From assembly GCA_045119035.1 (NCBI GenBank), contig JBGVCU010000004.1, positions 46,240-110,239 on the forward strand: a DNA stretch of 64,000 nucleotides, in the 5' to 3' direction. This stretch comes from CAYVQA01 sp045119035 (GTDB lineage: Bacteria; Bacillota_I; Bacilli_A; ML615J-28; CAG-313). The notes beneath the pieces are model-generated. The model did not search any database. It was not told the origin of the DNA and saw nothing but the letters and a program-made list of their open reading frames with translations. The translations under genes were made by a program, and so were the position numbers. Each line of letters starts with the position of its first letter. Position 1 is the stretch's first letter. This document shows, in pieces, positions 25,728 through 34,439 of the stretch.

Positions 25728-26387
25728 ATGGCCAAAGGAATCTTAGGTAAAAAAATTGGGATGACTCAAATTTTCTCTGAAGCTGGTTTATTAATTCCAG
25801 TTACAGTAATTGAAGTTACTCCAAATGTTGTATTACAAAAAAAGGTTGTTGCTACTGATGGTTACAATGCAATCCAATTAGGTTATGATGACAAAAAAGC
25901 TAAAGCTGCAAACAAAGCTGAAGTTGGACATGCAAAAGCTGCTAACACTGCCCCTAAGCGCTTCGTTAAAGAAATCGCCGGAGAAGAAATGTTAGGATTT
26001 GAAGTTGGACAACTTGTTAAAGCAAACATCTTCGTTGAAGGTGAATTAGTGGATGTTACTGGAACTTCTAAAGGTAAAGGTTACCAAGGGGTTATCAAAA
26101 GACATAACTTCCACATCGGACCAATGTCTCATGGATCAGGATATCATAGAGGAATCGGATCAATGGGTTCAATCGACCCAGCACGTGTTAAACCTGGTAA
26201 GAAAATGGCAGGTAGAATGGGTGGAGAAACAACAACTATTCAAAATTTAGAATTAGTTAAATATGATGAAAAAAATAACGTTATTTTAGTTAAGGGTAAT
26301 GTTCCTGGTGCTAAGAATTCATATGTAGTAGTTACAAATGCAAACAAAGCACATCAACCAGCTGTTAACCCTGAAGCTTTAGCGTAG
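25728..26387 (+). CDS. rplC: 50S ribosomal protein L3
   Basis: 219 aa; binds near the peptidyl transferase centre through a long loop. The N-terminus GILGKKIGMTQIF and the loop GSGYHRGIGSMGSIDPARV followed by GKKMAGRMG identify L3. It lies 22 bases after rpsJ, with AGGAGG before the ATG, and 13 bases before rplD. Confidence 0.98.
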   Translation: MAKGILGKKIGMTQIFSEAGLLIPVTVIEVTPNVVLQKKVVATDGYNAIQLGYDDKKAKAANKAEVGHAKAANTAPKRFVKEIAGEEMLGFEVGQLVKANIFVEGELVDVTGTSKGKGYQGVIKRHNFHIGPMSHGSGYHRGIGSMGSIDPARVKPGKKMAGRMGGETTTIQNLELVKYDEKNNVILVKGNVPGAKNSYVVVTNANKAHQPAVNPEALA

Positions 26388-26400
26388 GAAGGAGACCAAC

Positions 26401-27030
26401 ATGCCTAGTGTAGTATTATTCAATCAAAACGGAAGAAAACTTGGAACTTTAGATTTAAGCGATGCTGTATTCGGAGTTGAATATAACAACTATCCTCAAG
26501 CAGTATTTGAAACTGTTGTAGCAGAAAGAGCAGCAATGCGCCAAGGTACACAAAAAGCTAAAACTCGTACAGAAGTTAGCGGTGGTGGTAGAAAACCATG
26601 GAGACAAAAAGGAACTGGACGTGCTCGTCAAGGTTCAATTCGTTCACCACAATGGCGTGGTGGGGGTGTAGTATTCGCACCAACTCCAAGAAGTCATGCT
26701 GTTAAAGTTAACAAAAAAGTTGTTAAATTAGCAACAAGATGTGTTTTAAGTGAAAAAGTTGCAGAAAACAATTTAATCGCTTTAAACAAATTAGAATTAG
26801 AAACATGCAAAACAAAAGGTTTAGTAGAAGTATTAAACAATGTTAAAGCAAGCGGTAAAGTATTAGTATTAACTGCAGAAAGAGATTCAAACTTAGAACT
26901 AGCTGGAAGAAACATTCCTAATGTTTTAGTATTAACTGTTTCTCATGCTTCAGTATATGATTTACTTAACCATGACGTTGTTGTATTAACTAAAGATGCA
27001 GCAGCTAAATATGAGGAGGTATTAGCATAA
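26401..27030 (+). CDS. rplD: 50S ribosomal protein L4
   Basis: 209 aa; lines the peptide exit tunnel with its extended loop, here SGGGRKPWRQKGTGRARQG from about residue 61. In enterobacteria L4 also represses the S10 operon by binding its leader; whether it does so here is untested, though a structured leader precedes rpsJ. Stop and rplW start overlap by one base. Confidence 0.97.
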   Translation: MPSVVLFNQNGRKLGTLDLSDAVFGVEYNNYPQAVFETVVAERAAMRQGTQKAKTRTEVSGGGRKPWRQKGTGRARQGSIRSPQWRGGGVVFAPTPRSHAVKVNKKVVKLATRCVLSEKVAENNLIALNKLELETCKTKGLVEVLNNVKASGKVLVLTAERDSNLELAGRNIPNVLVLTVSHASVYDLLNHDVVVLTKDAAAKYEEVLA

Positions 27031-27338
27031 TGAAATCAATTTACGATATTATTATCAGACCAATCATTACTGAAAAAGCTTCAACTCTTTCAAGTGATCC
27101 AACAAAACTTGGTTCTGCATCATTACAATATACTTTTGAAGTAGCTAGAGATGCTAACAAAGTTGAAATCAAAAAAGCAGTTGAACAAATTTTCAATGTT
27201 AATGTAAAAGAAGTTAGAACAGTAAATGTTCACAGAAAAGCAAAAAGATTACAAAGATACGAAGGGTTTAAACCAGCTTACAAAAAAGCTATTGTTAAAT
27301 TAGCTCCTGGTCAAACTATTTCTGTATTCGAAGTGTAG
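27030..27338 (+). CDS. rplW: 50S ribosomal protein L23
   Basis: 102 aa; sits at the tunnel exit and docks trigger factor and SRP. IIRPIITEKASTL near the N-terminus and FEVARDANKVEIKKAVEQIF, then VNVKEVRTVNV are characteristic. The ribosome site GAGGAGG lies inside rplD, so translation is coupled. Confidence 0.97.
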   Translation: MKSIYDIIIRPIITEKASTLSSDPTKLGSASLQYTFEVARDANKVEIKKAVEQIFNVNVKEVRTVNVHRKAKRLQRYEGFKPAYKKAIVKLAPGQTISVFEV

Positions 27339-27349
27339 GAGGTTAACAC

Positions 27350-28180
27350 ATGCCTATTAAACATTATAAACCAACGACTAATGGTCGTCGTAACATGTCA
27401 GCATTAACTTATGAAGAAATTACAACTTCAACTCCTGAAAAAAGTTTATTAGTAACTTTAAACAAAAAAGCAGGAAGAAATAACGCTGGTAGAATTACAG
27501 TTAGACACCATGGTGGTGGAGAAAAAAGAAAATATCGTTTAATTGACTTTAAACGTAATAAAGACGGAATTGCAGGAAAAGTTGCTACAATCGAATACGA
27601 TCCAAACCGTAGCGCTAATATTGCTTTAATTCATTATTTAGATGGAGAAAAAAGATATATCCTTGCTCCAAAAGGTTTAACTGTTGGATCAATGATTTAT
27701 TCTGGAGAAAATGTAGATATTCGTGTTGGTAACTGTTTACCACTTGCAAATATCCCAGTTGGTACAACTGTACATAACGTTGAGTTATATGCAGGTCACG
27801 GAGGACAATTAGCTAGAGCTGCTGGTGCTAGTGCACAAATCTTAGGACGTGAAGAAAGATACGTATTATTAAGATTACAATCTGGTGAAGTTCGTCGTGT
27901 ACTTGGTGTTTGCCGTGCAACAATTGGTGTTGTAGGTAACGAAGACCATGAATTAGTTAACGTAGGTAAAGCTGGTCGTACTCGTCATATGGGTATTAGA
28001 CCTACAGTACGTGGTTCTGTAATGAACCCTAACGATCACCCTCACGGAGGTGGTGAAGGACGTCAACCTGTTGGACGTAAAGCTCCAATGACTCCTTGGG
28101 GTAAAATTGCTCTTGGTCTTAAAACTAGAAAAACTAAGAAACAATCTAATGCACTTATTGTGCGTCGTAGAAATGCATAG
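27350..28180 (+). CDS. rplB: 50S ribosomal protein L2
   Basis: 276 aa; essential for subunit association and peptidyl transfer. KHYKPTTNGRRNMS at the N-terminus, GRNNAGRITVRHHGGGEKR and the C-terminal NPNDHPHGGGEGRQPVGRK with the functionally important histidine are present. AGGAGG 7 bases upstream. Confidence 0.98.
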   Translation: MPIKHYKPTTNGRRNMSALTYEEITTSTPEKSLLVTLNKKAGRNNAGRITVRHHGGGEKRKYRLIDFKRNKDGIAGKVATIEYDPNRSANIALIHYLDGEKRYILAPKGLTVGSMIYSGENVDIRVGNCLPLANIPVGTTVHNVELYAGHGGQLARAAGASAQILGREERYVLLRLQSGEVRRVLGVCRATIGVVGNEDHELVNVGKAGRTRHMGIRPTVRGSVMNPNDHPHGGGEGRQPVGRKAPMTPWGKIALGLKTRKTKKQSNALIVRRRNA

Positions 28181-28194
28181 GAGGTTGATCATTT

Positions 28195-28473
28195 ATGGCA
28201 CGTTCACTTAAAAAAGGATTCTTTTGCGATGACCATTTAATGGCAAAAATCGAAAAATTAAATGAAACTAACAGCAAAAAAGTTGTACAAACTTGGTCAA
28301 GAAGATCAACTATCTATCCTGCGTTTGTAGGACATACAATTGCTGTACACAACGGTAAAGAACATTTACCTGTTTATGTAACTGAAGATATGGTAGGTCA
28401 TAAATTAGGAGAATTCGCTCCTACAAGAACTTACCGTGGACACGGAAAAGATAAAAAAGCTGGTAAGAAATAG
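28195..28473 (+). CDS. rpsS: 30S ribosomal protein S19
   Basis: 92 aa; 30S head protein contacting the A-site side and bridging to 50S. RSLKKGFFCDDHLM, TWSRRSTIYPAFVGHTIAVHNG and KLGEFAPTRTYRGHGKDKK are the family blocks. AGGAGGT lies 10 bases before the ATG. Confidence 0.98.
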   Translation: MARSLKKGFFCDDHLMAKIEKLNETNSKKVVQTWSRRSTIYPAFVGHTIAVHNGKEHLPVYVTEDMVGHKLGEFAPTRTYRGHGKDKKAGKK

Positions 28474-28486
28474 GAGGAACTAAAGA

Positions 28487-28831
28487 ATGGAACAATTATT
28501 TGCAACTGCATGTGCTAAATCATTAAGAGTATCTCCAACAAAAGTTCGCTTATTAGCAGATTTAGTTCGTGGTAAAAAAGTTGGACAAGCAATCGCTATT
28601 TTAAACAATTGCCAAAGTCCTGTTAAAGAAGATATTTTAAAAGTTTTAAATTCTGCAATTGCTAACGCTGTTAACAATTATGAATTAGAAGCTGACAAAT
28701 TAGTTGTATCTGAAATCTATGTTAACCCAGGTGCAACATTAAAAAGAATGCGCGCACGTGCAAAAGGTAGCGGAAACCGCATTTTAAAAAGAACTAGCCA
28801 CATTCATATTAAAGTGGCAGTAGCAGAGTAA
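28487..28831 (+). CDS. rplV: 50S ribosomal protein L22
   Basis: 114 aa; its beta-hairpin reaches the tunnel constriction. KSLRVSPTKVRLLADLVRGK near residue 8 and the hairpin GATLKRMRARAKGSGNRILK near residue 83 identify it. TAGGAGG precedes the ATG. Confidence 0.97.
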   Translation: MEQLFATACAKSLRVSPTKVRLLADLVRGKKVGQAIAILNNCQSPVKEDILKVLNSAIANAVNNYELEADKLVVSEIYVNPGATLKRMRARAKGSGNRILKRTSHIHIKVAVAE

Positions 28832-28847
28832 GAAGGAGGAACAAACA

Positions 28848-29495
28848 ATGGGTCAAAAGGTTAGTCCAATAGGATTACGTGTTGGTATCATTCGTGACTG
28901 GGATGCTAAATGGTATGCTCCAAAAGATAAAGTTGCTGATTACCTACATCAAGATTTAAAAATCCGTGCGTTTATTGCAGATTTCTATAAAAATGCATAT
29001 GTATCTCAAGTAGAAATTAAACGTCAAGGTAAAAGAGTTATCGTTTCACTTCACACTGCAAAACCTGGTGCTGTTATCGGACGTGAAGGAAGCAAGAAAA
29101 ACGAAGCTGTTAAAGCTTTACAAAAAATTACAAACACTAACGTATTCATTACTGTAGTTGAAATTAAACAACCAGATTTAGATGCAACTCTAGTTGCTAG
29201 AAAAATGGCTGAAGATTTAGAAAACCGTGCATCATTCAGAAGAGTACAAAAAATGGCTATTCAAAAAGCTTTAAAAGCTGGTGCTAAAGGTATTAAAACT
29301 TCTGTATCTGGACGTTTAGGTGGAGCAGAAATCGCTCGTAGCGAAGGATATATCGAAGGATCAGTTCCTCTACATACTCTTCGTGCTAATATTGATTATG
29401 CTACAGCTGAAGCAGCTACTACTTATGGTAAACTTGGTGTTAAAGTTTATATTAATAAAGGTGAAGTATTACCTGCTAAAAAGGAGGCTAAATAA
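28848..29495 (+). CDS. rpsC: 30S ribosomal protein S3
   Basis: 215 aa; forms part of the mRNA entry channel with helicase activity. GQKVSPIGLRVGIIRDWD at the N-terminus, the KH domain with GAVIGREGSKK (GxxG loop near residue 84) and the C-terminal GRLGGAEIARSEGYIEGSVP are present. AAGGAGG precedes the ATG. Confidence 0.98.
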   Translation: MGQKVSPIGLRVGIIRDWDAKWYAPKDKVADYLHQDLKIRAFIADFYKNAYVSQVEIKRQGKRVIVSLHTAKPGAVIGREGSKKNEAVKALQKITNTNVFITVVEIKQPDLDATLVARKMAEDLENRASFRRVQKMAIQKALKAGAKGIKTSVSGRLGGAEIARSEGYIEGSVPLHTLRANIDYATAEAATTYGKLGVKVYINKGEVLPAKKEAK

Positions 29496-29497
29496 TT

Positions 29498-29911
29498 ATG
29501 TTAATGCCTAAAAGAACAAAATATCGTCGTCCTCATAGAGTTAGCTACGAAGGACATGCTAAAGGTGGAACAAAAGTAACATTTGGTGAATTTGGTCTTC
29601 AATCTTTAGAAGGTGCTTGGATTACAGATCGTCAAATCGAAGCAGCTCGTATCGCTATGACACGTTATATGAAACGTGATGGGAAAGTTTGGATTAAAAT
29701 CTTCCCTCACAATGTTAGAACTAAAAAACCATTAGAAGTACGTATGGGTTCTGGTAAAGGGGCTCCTGATGGATATGTTGCAGTAGTTAAAGAAGGAACA
29801 GTAATGTTTGAAATTGCTGGTGTATCTGAAACTGTTGCTAGAGAAGCATTAAGACTTGCATCTCATAAATTACCAGTAAAATGTAAATTTGTAGGAAGGG
29901 AAAGTGAATAA
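29498..29911 (+). CDS. rplP: 50S ribosomal protein L16
   Basis: 137 aa; organises the A-site tRNA elbow region. The start MLMPKRTKYRRPHR matches relatives, so ATG at 29498 is preferred over the ATG two codons later. KVWIKIFPHNVRTKKPLEVRMGSGKGAPDGYVA-type core is intact. It overlaps nothing and follows rpsC by 2 bases. Confidence 0.97.
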   Translation: MLMPKRTKYRRPHRVSYEGHAKGGTKVTFGEFGLQSLEGAWITDRQIEAARIAMTRYMKRDGKVWIKIFPHNVRTKKPLEVRMGSGKGAPDGYVAVVKEGTVMFEIAGVSETVAREALRLASHKLPVKCKFVGRESE

Positions 29912-29913
29912 TT

Positions 29914-30144
29914 ATGGCAAAAAAAGCAACTAAAAAAGTAGTTAAACAATCAGCTGCTGAAAAAATCCGTGGATTAAACAACACTGAAATTGAAGCTAAA
30001 ATTGCTGAATTAAAACAAGAATTATTCCAACTACGCTTACAAGCTGCAGTTGGTAAACTTGAAAACACTGCCCAACTTCGCAAAGTTAAAAAAGAAATCG
30101 CTCGTTCTTATACTATCTTAACAGAACGTGCTAATGAAAACTAG
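29914..30144 (+). CDS. rpmC: 50S ribosomal protein L29
   Basis: 76 aa; two-helix protein at the tunnel exit. NNTEIEAKIAELKQELFQLRLQAAVGKLEN and LRKVKKEIARSYTIL-type helices are seen (helix turn at about residue 51). A lysine/alanine-rich N-terminal extension of ~17 residues (KKATKKVVKQSAAEK) makes it a little longer than the usual 65-68 residues. Confidence 0.96.
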   Translation: MAKKATKKVVKQSAAEKIRGLNNTEIEAKIAELKQELFQLRLQAAVGKLENTAQLRKVKKEIARSYTILTERANEN

Positions 30145-30156
30145 GAGGTAAGTCTT

Positions 30157-30417
30157 ATGGAAAGAAATAATCGTAAAACTTATACTGGAACAGTTGTTTC
30201 AAGCAAAAACGATAAAACTATCACAGTTATGATTGAAACATATCGTAAACATCCATTATATGGAAAAAGAGTAAAATATTCTAAAAAATTTACTGCTCAT
30301 GATGAAACTAATTTAGCTAAAACTGGAGACGTTGTAGAAATTATGGAATGCCGTCCATTATCTGCTACAAAAAGATTCCGTTTAGTTAGAGTAGTTACTG
30401 AAGCTGTAATTGTTTAA
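30157..30417 (+). CDS. rpsQ: 30S ribosomal protein S17
   Basis: 86 aa; OB-fold primary binder of 16S rRNA. YTGTVVSSKNDKTITVMI, HPLYGKRVKYSKKFTAHDE and GDVVEIMECRPLSATKRFRLV are the standard blocks. AGGAGGT precedes the ATG. Confidence 0.97.
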   Translation: MERNNRKTYTGTVVSSKNDKTITVMIETYRKHPLYGKRVKYSKKFTAHDETNLAKTGDVVEIMECRPLSATKRFRLVRVVTEAVIV

Positions 30418-30431
30418 GCAGGAGGTCAACC

Positions 30432-30800
30432 ATGGTTCAACAAGAAACTAGAGTCAATGTAGCTGATAACTCAGGTGCAAAACAATTATTAATTATTAAA
30501 ATTTTAGGTGGATCAATTCACAGAACAGCAACAATTGGTGATATCGTTGTAGCAAGCGTTAAATCTGCTACAGTTGGTGGAGCTGTTAAAAAAGGTGATG
30601 TTGTTAAAGCTGTAATTGTTCGTACAAAAAAAGCTGTTAAGAGAAGCGATGGTTCATACATTAAGTTCGATGATAACGCCGCTGTTATTATTAAAGAAGA
30701 CCACAACCCACGTGGAACTCGTATTTTCGGCCCTGTAGCTAGAGAATTACGTGAAAAAGACTTTATGAAAATCGTATCTTTAGCTCCAGAAGTATTATAG
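30432..30800 (+). CDS. rplN: 50S ribosomal protein L14
   Basis: 122 aa; forms intersubunit bridges and the target site of RsfS. VNVADNSGAKQLLIIKILGG, GDVVKAVIVRTKKAVKRSDG and the C-terminal ARELREKDFMKIVSLAPEVL are diagnostic. CAGGAGGT precedes the ATG. Confidence 0.98.
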   Translation: MVQQETRVNVADNSGAKQLLIIKILGGSIHRTATIGDIVVASVKSATVGGAVKKGDVVKAVIVRTKKAVKRSDGSYIKFDDNAAVIIKEDHNPRGTRIFGPVARELREKDFMKIVSLAPEVL

Positions 30801-30813
30801 GAGGATGCCGATA

Positions 30814-31188
30814 ATGAGAATTAAAAAAGGTGATATCGTTGCTGTTATCTCTGGTGAATATGCTCCAGAAAAAGGGCAACCATATAAAACAGGAGAAGTT
30901 TTAAAAGTTTTACCTGAAGAAAATAAAGTTGTTGTTAAAGGAATTAACCTTGTTACTAAACATAACCGTCCTTCACAAGCTAACCCTGATGGTGGAATTA
31001 CTAAAATTGAAGCTCCAATTCATGTTTCAAATGTAGCGTTATTAGACCCAGTTAAAAAAGTTCCAACTAAAGTTGGTTACAAAATTGAAAATGGTGTTAA
31101 ATATCGTGTTGCTAAAAAATCTGATACTGTAATTGATACAGTTATTGATTACAATAAAAAAGCAGCTAATGCTGCAAAAAATAACTAG
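30814..31188 (+). CDS. rplX: 50S ribosomal protein L24
   Basis: 124 aa; KOW-domain assembly initiator of 50S. ATG at 30814 is chosen because the earlier in-frame ATG at 30805 abuts the AGGAGG (30799-30804) with no spacer, and RIKKGDIVAVISGEYA fits the family start. GEVLKVLPEENKVVVKGINLV and NPDGGITKIEAPIHVSNVALL follow. The C-terminal ~20 residues are Lys/Ala rich and variable. Confidence 0.95.
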   Translation: MRIKKGDIVAVISGEYAPEKGQPYKTGEVLKVLPEENKVVVKGINLVTKHNRPSQANPDGGITKIEAPIHVSNVALLDPVKKVPTKVGYKIENGVKYRVAKKSDTVIDTVIDYNKKAANAAKNN

Positions 31189-31206
31189 GAAAGGATGTAA
31201 CTTAAG

Positions 31207-31746
31207 ATGAATCGTGTTTTAGAATTATACAAAACATCTGTTATGGATGAACTTAAAAAACAATTTAACTATTCTTCAGTTATGGAAATTCCTAAAATTG
31301 AAAAAATCGTAGTTAATATGGGTGTTGGTGATTCAATCGCAAACTCTAAATTATTAGATGCCGCTGTTGAAGATTTATCAATCATCACTGGTCAAAAACC
31401 ATTAATTACAAAAGCTAAAAAATCTATCGCCGTATTTAAATTACGTGAAGGTATGAAAATCGGTGCTAAAGTTACTTTACGTGGAGAAAGAATGTATGAA
31501 TTCTTTGATAAATTAGTTTCTATCTCTTTACCACGTGTAAGAGACTTCCGTGGAGTTAACCCTAACTCATTTGATGGTAGAGGTAACTACACAATCGGTA
31601 TTAAAGAACAATTAATTTTCCCTGAAATTAATTATGATAAAGTTCTTAAAGTTCGTGGTATGGACATTGTTATCGTAACTACAGCGAGAACAGATGAAGA
31701 AGGCCGCGCTCTACTAAAATTATTAGGAATGCCTTTTAGAAAGTAG
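31207..31746 (+). CDS. rplE: 50S ribosomal protein L5
   Basis: 179 aa; binds 5S rRNA and contacts P-site tRNA. NYSSVMEIPKIEKIVVNMGVG near residue 20, ITGQKPLITKAKKSIA and the C-terminal GMDIVIVTTARTDEEGRALL identify it. AGGATG-type ribosome site upstream. Confidence 0.97.
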   Translation: MNRVLELYKTSVMDELKKQFNYSSVMEIPKIEKIVVNMGVGDSIANSKLLDAAVEDLSIITGQKPLITKAKKSIAVFKLREGMKIGAKVTLRGERMYEFFDKLVSISLPRVRDFRGVNPNSFDGRGNYTIGIKEQLIFPEINYDKVLKVRGMDIVIVTTARTDEEGRALLKLLGMPFRK

Positions 31747-31761
31747 TGGAGGTAGGAAATT

Positions 31762-31947
31762 ATGGCTAAAAAATCATTAAAAGTAAAATGTGCTAGAGCA
31801 CAAAAATATTCAGTTAGAGAATACACTCGTTGCGAACGTTGTGGACGTCCTCATGCAGTTTATCGTAAATTCAGACTTTGCAGAGTTTGTTTTAGAGAAT
31901 TAGCATACAAAGGTCAAATCCCTGGCGTTACAAAAGCGAGCTGGTAA
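31762..31947 (+). CDS. rpsN: 30S ribosomal protein S14, zinc-binding type Z
   Basis: 61 aa, the short zinc form. Two CxxC pairs, CERC (residues 24-27) and CRVC (40-43), make the zinc ribbon; the zinc-free long paralog used under zinc shortage is not in this window. FRELAYKGQIPGVTKASW closes the protein. GGAGGT precedes the ATG. Confidence 0.98.
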   Translation: MAKKSLKVKCARAQKYSVREYTRCERCGRPHAVYRKFRLCRVCFRELAYKGQIPGVTKASW

Positions 31948-31963
31948 GAAGGAGGAGGTCACT

Positions 31964-32359
31964 ATGATGATTACAGATCCAATTGCTGATATGCTTACAA
32001 GAATTCGTAATGCTAACCAAATGAAGCATGCAACTGTTTCAATGCCTGCTTCTAAAGTTAAAGCTGAAATTTTAAGAGTTCTTAAAGCTGAAGGTTACAT
32101 CAGCGAATATGTAGTAAAAGAAGAAGATAATAAAAAATTTATCGAAGTAACTTTAAAATATGTAAATAAACAACGTGTTATTCAAGGTATTAAAAGAATT
32201 TCTAAACCTGGTTTAAGAGTTTACGCTAAAGCAAACGAATTACCAAGAGTTTTAAATGGATTAGGTGTAGCTATTGTTTCTACATCTAGTGGTGTTATGA
32301 CTGATAAAGAAGCAAGAAGTAAAAAACTTGGTGGCGAAGTTATCGCCTTCGTATGGTAA
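31964..32359 (+). CDS. rpsH: 30S ribosomal protein S8
   Basis: 131 aa; primary 16S rRNA binder. ITDPIADMLTRIRNANQMKH at the N-terminus and VSTSSGVMTDKEARSKKLGGE at the C-terminus are classic. Two adjacent ATG codons start the frame; the first (31964) is kept because it has the better distance to AGGAGG. Confidence 0.97.
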   Translation: MMITDPIADMLTRIRNANQMKHATVSMPASKVKAEILRVLKAEGYISEYVVKEEDNKKFIEVTLKYVNKQRVIQGIKRISKPGLRVYAKANELPRVLNGLGVAIVSTSSGVMTDKEARSKKLGGEVIAFVW

Positions 32360-32371
32360 GAGGTATAAGAT

Positions 32372-32905
32372 ATGTCAAGAATAGGTAATAAATCAGTTGT
32401 TATTCCTGCTGGTGTAGAAGTAACTCTTAACGAAAATACAATCTCTGTTAAAGGTCCTAAAGGACAATTAAGTCATACATTTAATACTGTAACTGTTAAA
32501 GTTGAAAATAACGAAGTTGTTGTAACTCGTCCAAATGACGAAAAATATACTCGTTCTATTCATGGAACAACAAGAGCACTTATTGCTAATATGGTAAAAG
32601 GTGTATCTGAAGGGTATGAAAAAGTTTTAGAAATCGTAGGTGTTGGTTACCGTGCTCAATTACAAGGTAATACTTTAGTTGTTAATGCTGGTCACTCTCA
32701 TCCACATAATATGGTAATTCCTGAAGGTCTTACTGTTAAAGTTCCAACTCCAACTGAAATCAGAATTGCTGGTATCGATAAACAAGTTGTTGGACAATTT
32801 GCGGCAGAAATTAGAATCTTAAGAAAACCAGAACCATATAAAGGTAAAGGTATTCGTTATCAAGGTGAATATGTTCGCCGTAAAGAAGGAAAGAAAGCTA
32901 AGTAG
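32372..32905 (+). CDS. rplF: 50S ribosomal protein L6
   Basis: 177 aa; near the sarcin-ricin loop and GTPase centre. SRIGNKSVVIPAGVEVTLN at the start, VKGPKGQLSHTF, GVGYRAQLQGNTLVVNAGHSH and KPEPYKGKGIRYQGEYV identify both L6 repeats. A weak AGAGG ribosome site precedes the ATG, overlapping the end of rpsH region. Confidence 0.97.
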   Translation: MSRIGNKSVVIPAGVEVTLNENTISVKGPKGQLSHTFNTVTVKVENNEVVVTRPNDEKYTRSIHGTTRALIANMVKGVSEGYEKVLEIVGVGYRAQLQGNTLVVNAGHSHPHNMVIPEGLTVKVPTPTEIRIAGIDKQVVGQFAAEIRILRKPEPYKGKGIRYQGEYVRRKEGKKAK

Positions 32906-32922
32906 AAAGGGGTTCTAGAGAA

Positions 32923-33279
32923 ATGATCGTTAAAAAAGATAAAAAACAAAGTCGTACAGTTCGTCACTTAAGAATTAGAAAAAATCTAGCTGGTACAACT
33001 GCTCGTCCTCGTCTTGCTGTGTTCCGTTCAAACAAACACATCAGCTGTCAAATTATTGATGATACTACACATACAACTTTAGTTGCTGCTTCTACTTATG
33101 AAAAAGATGCTGTAAAAGGATCAAACATTGCAGCAGCACAAGCTGTAGGAACTTTAATTGCTCAAAGAGCATTACAAGCAAATATTACTGAAGTAGTATT
33201 TGACCGTGGTGGATTCATTTTCCATGGACGTGTAAAAGCATTAGCTGACGCGGCTCGTGAAGCCGGTCTAAAATTCTAG
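32923..33279 (+). CDS. rplR: 50S ribosomal protein L18
   Basis: 118 aa; 5S rRNA-binding protein. A basic N-terminus, RKNLAGTTARPRLAVFRSNKH, AQIIDD-like SCQIIDDTTH, and the end FDRGGFIFHGRVKALADAAR are characteristic. AAAGGGG precedes the ATG. Confidence 0.97.
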   Translation: MIVKKDKKQSRTVRHLRIRKNLAGTTARPRLAVFRSNKHISCQIIDDTTHTTLVAASTYEKDAVKGSNIAAAQAVGTLIAQRALQANITEVVFDRGGFIFHGRVKALADAAREAGLKF

Positions 33280-33291
33280 GAGGTAACAAAC

Positions 33292-33792
33292 ATGCAAAAT
33301 AATAATGTTAATGTAACTGAAAAAGCATTAGAAGAACGCGTTGTTGTTATCAACCGTGTAACTAAAGTTGTTAAAGGTGGTAGACGTTTCCGTTTTGCTG
33401 CTTTAGTAGTTGTTGGAGACCGTAATGGAAATGTAGGTTTCGGTAGCGGTAAAGCTCAAGAAGTTCCAGAAGCTATCAAAAAAGCTTTAGAAGATGCTAA
33501 AAAGAATATGATTCATGTACCAGTTGTTAATACAACTATTCCTCATGAAATCGTAGGTGTTTATGGTGCAGGTAAAGTTTTATTAAAACCAGCTCCAGCC
33601 GGAACAGGAATCATCGCTGGTGGGCCTGTTCGTAACGTAGTTGAACTTGCAGGTATTGGAGATATCGTTTCTAAATCTCAAGGTTCAAATACAAAAATCA
33701 ATATTGTTCGTGCAACATTTGAAGCATTAAAACAATTAAGAACAGTTGAAGAAGTTGCTGCATTACGCGGTAAAGAAGCTTCTGAAATTTAA
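33292..33792 (+). CDS. rpsE: 30S ribosomal protein S5
   Basis: 166 aa; fidelity protein at the mRNA entry. VVINRVTKVVKGGRRFRFAA, GDRNGNVGFGSGKAQEVPEA and LLKPAPAGTGIIAGGPVR are the conserved RNA-binding and dsRBD-like segments. AGGAGGT precedes the ATG. Confidence 0.98.
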   Translation: MQNNNVNVTEKALEERVVVINRVTKVVKGGRRFRFAALVVVGDRNGNVGFGSGKAQEVPEAIKKALEDAKKNMIHVPVVNTTIPHEIVGVYGAGKVLLKPAPAGTGIIAGGPVRNVVELAGIGDIVSKSQGSNTKINIVRATFEALKQLRTVEEVAALRGKEASEI

Positions 33793-33804
33793 GAGGTGAT
33801 TGAC

Positions 33805-33987
33805 ATGGCTAAAACATTAAATATTACTTTAGTAAAAAGTTCAATCACTTGTCCAAAAAATCAAAAATTAACATTAAAAGCTCTTGGCTTAACAAAAATC
33901 AATAAAACAGTTTCTAAACCAGATAACGAACAAATTCGTGGAATGATTAAAACTGTTGGACACTTAGTAAGTGTTGTAGAAGCATAG
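33805..33987 (+). CDS. rpmD: 50S ribosomal protein L30
   Basis: 60 aa from ATG 33805, which has GAGGTGAT 5-6 bases upstream; a non-ATG start three codons earlier would lie on that site. LNITLVKSSITCPKNQKLTLKALGL and GMIKTVGHLV match L30. Absent from some reduced genomes but kept here. Confidence 0.95.
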   Translation: MAKTLNITLVKSSITCPKNQKLTLKALGLTKINKTVSKPDNEQIRGMIKTVGHLVSVVEA

Positions 33988-33997
33988 GAGGCAAGTG

Positions 33998-34438
33998 ATG
34001 AAATTAAATAACTTAACACCTGTTGAAGGTTCAAAACACTATAAAAAACGTGTAGGACGCGGAACTGGAAGTGGAATGGGTAAAACTGCAACTCGTGGAC
34101 ACAAAGGACAAAACGCTCGTAGTGGTGGTGGAGTTCGTCCAGGGTATGAAGGTGGACAAACACCTTTATTCAAAAGACTTCCTAAACGTGGATTTACAAA
34201 TGTAAATCGTAAAGATTATGCAATCGTTAATGTTGCTGATCTTAACGTATTTGAAGCTGGTAGCGTAGTTGATTACGCAGTACTTGCTCAAAAAGGTTTA
34301 GTTAAAAAACAATATGAAGGAGTGAAAGTGTTAGGAAACGGGTCTTTAACTGTTGCATTAACTGTTAAAGCTGCTAAATTTTCTAAATCAGCTGAAGAAG
34401 CAATTAAAGCTGCTGGTGGAAATGTAGAGGTGATCTAA
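33998..34438 (+). CDS. rplO: 50S ribosomal protein L15
   Basis: 146 aa; late 50S assembly protein. KLNNLTPVEGSKHYKKRVGRG, then the glycine/arginine-rich GSGMGKTATRGHKGQNARSG and RLPKRGF identify it. ATG 33998 is preferred over GTG 33995 because of spacing from GGAGG (33987-33991). secY begins 2 bases after the stop. Confidence 0.96.
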   Translation: MKLNNLTPVEGSKHYKKRVGRGTGSGMGKTATRGHKGQNARSGGGVRPGYEGGQTPLFKRLPKRGFTNVNRKDYAIVNVADLNVFEAGSVVDYAVLAQKGLVKKQYEGVKVLGNGSLTVALTVKAAKFSKSAEEAIKAAGGNVEVI

Positions 34439-34439
34439 C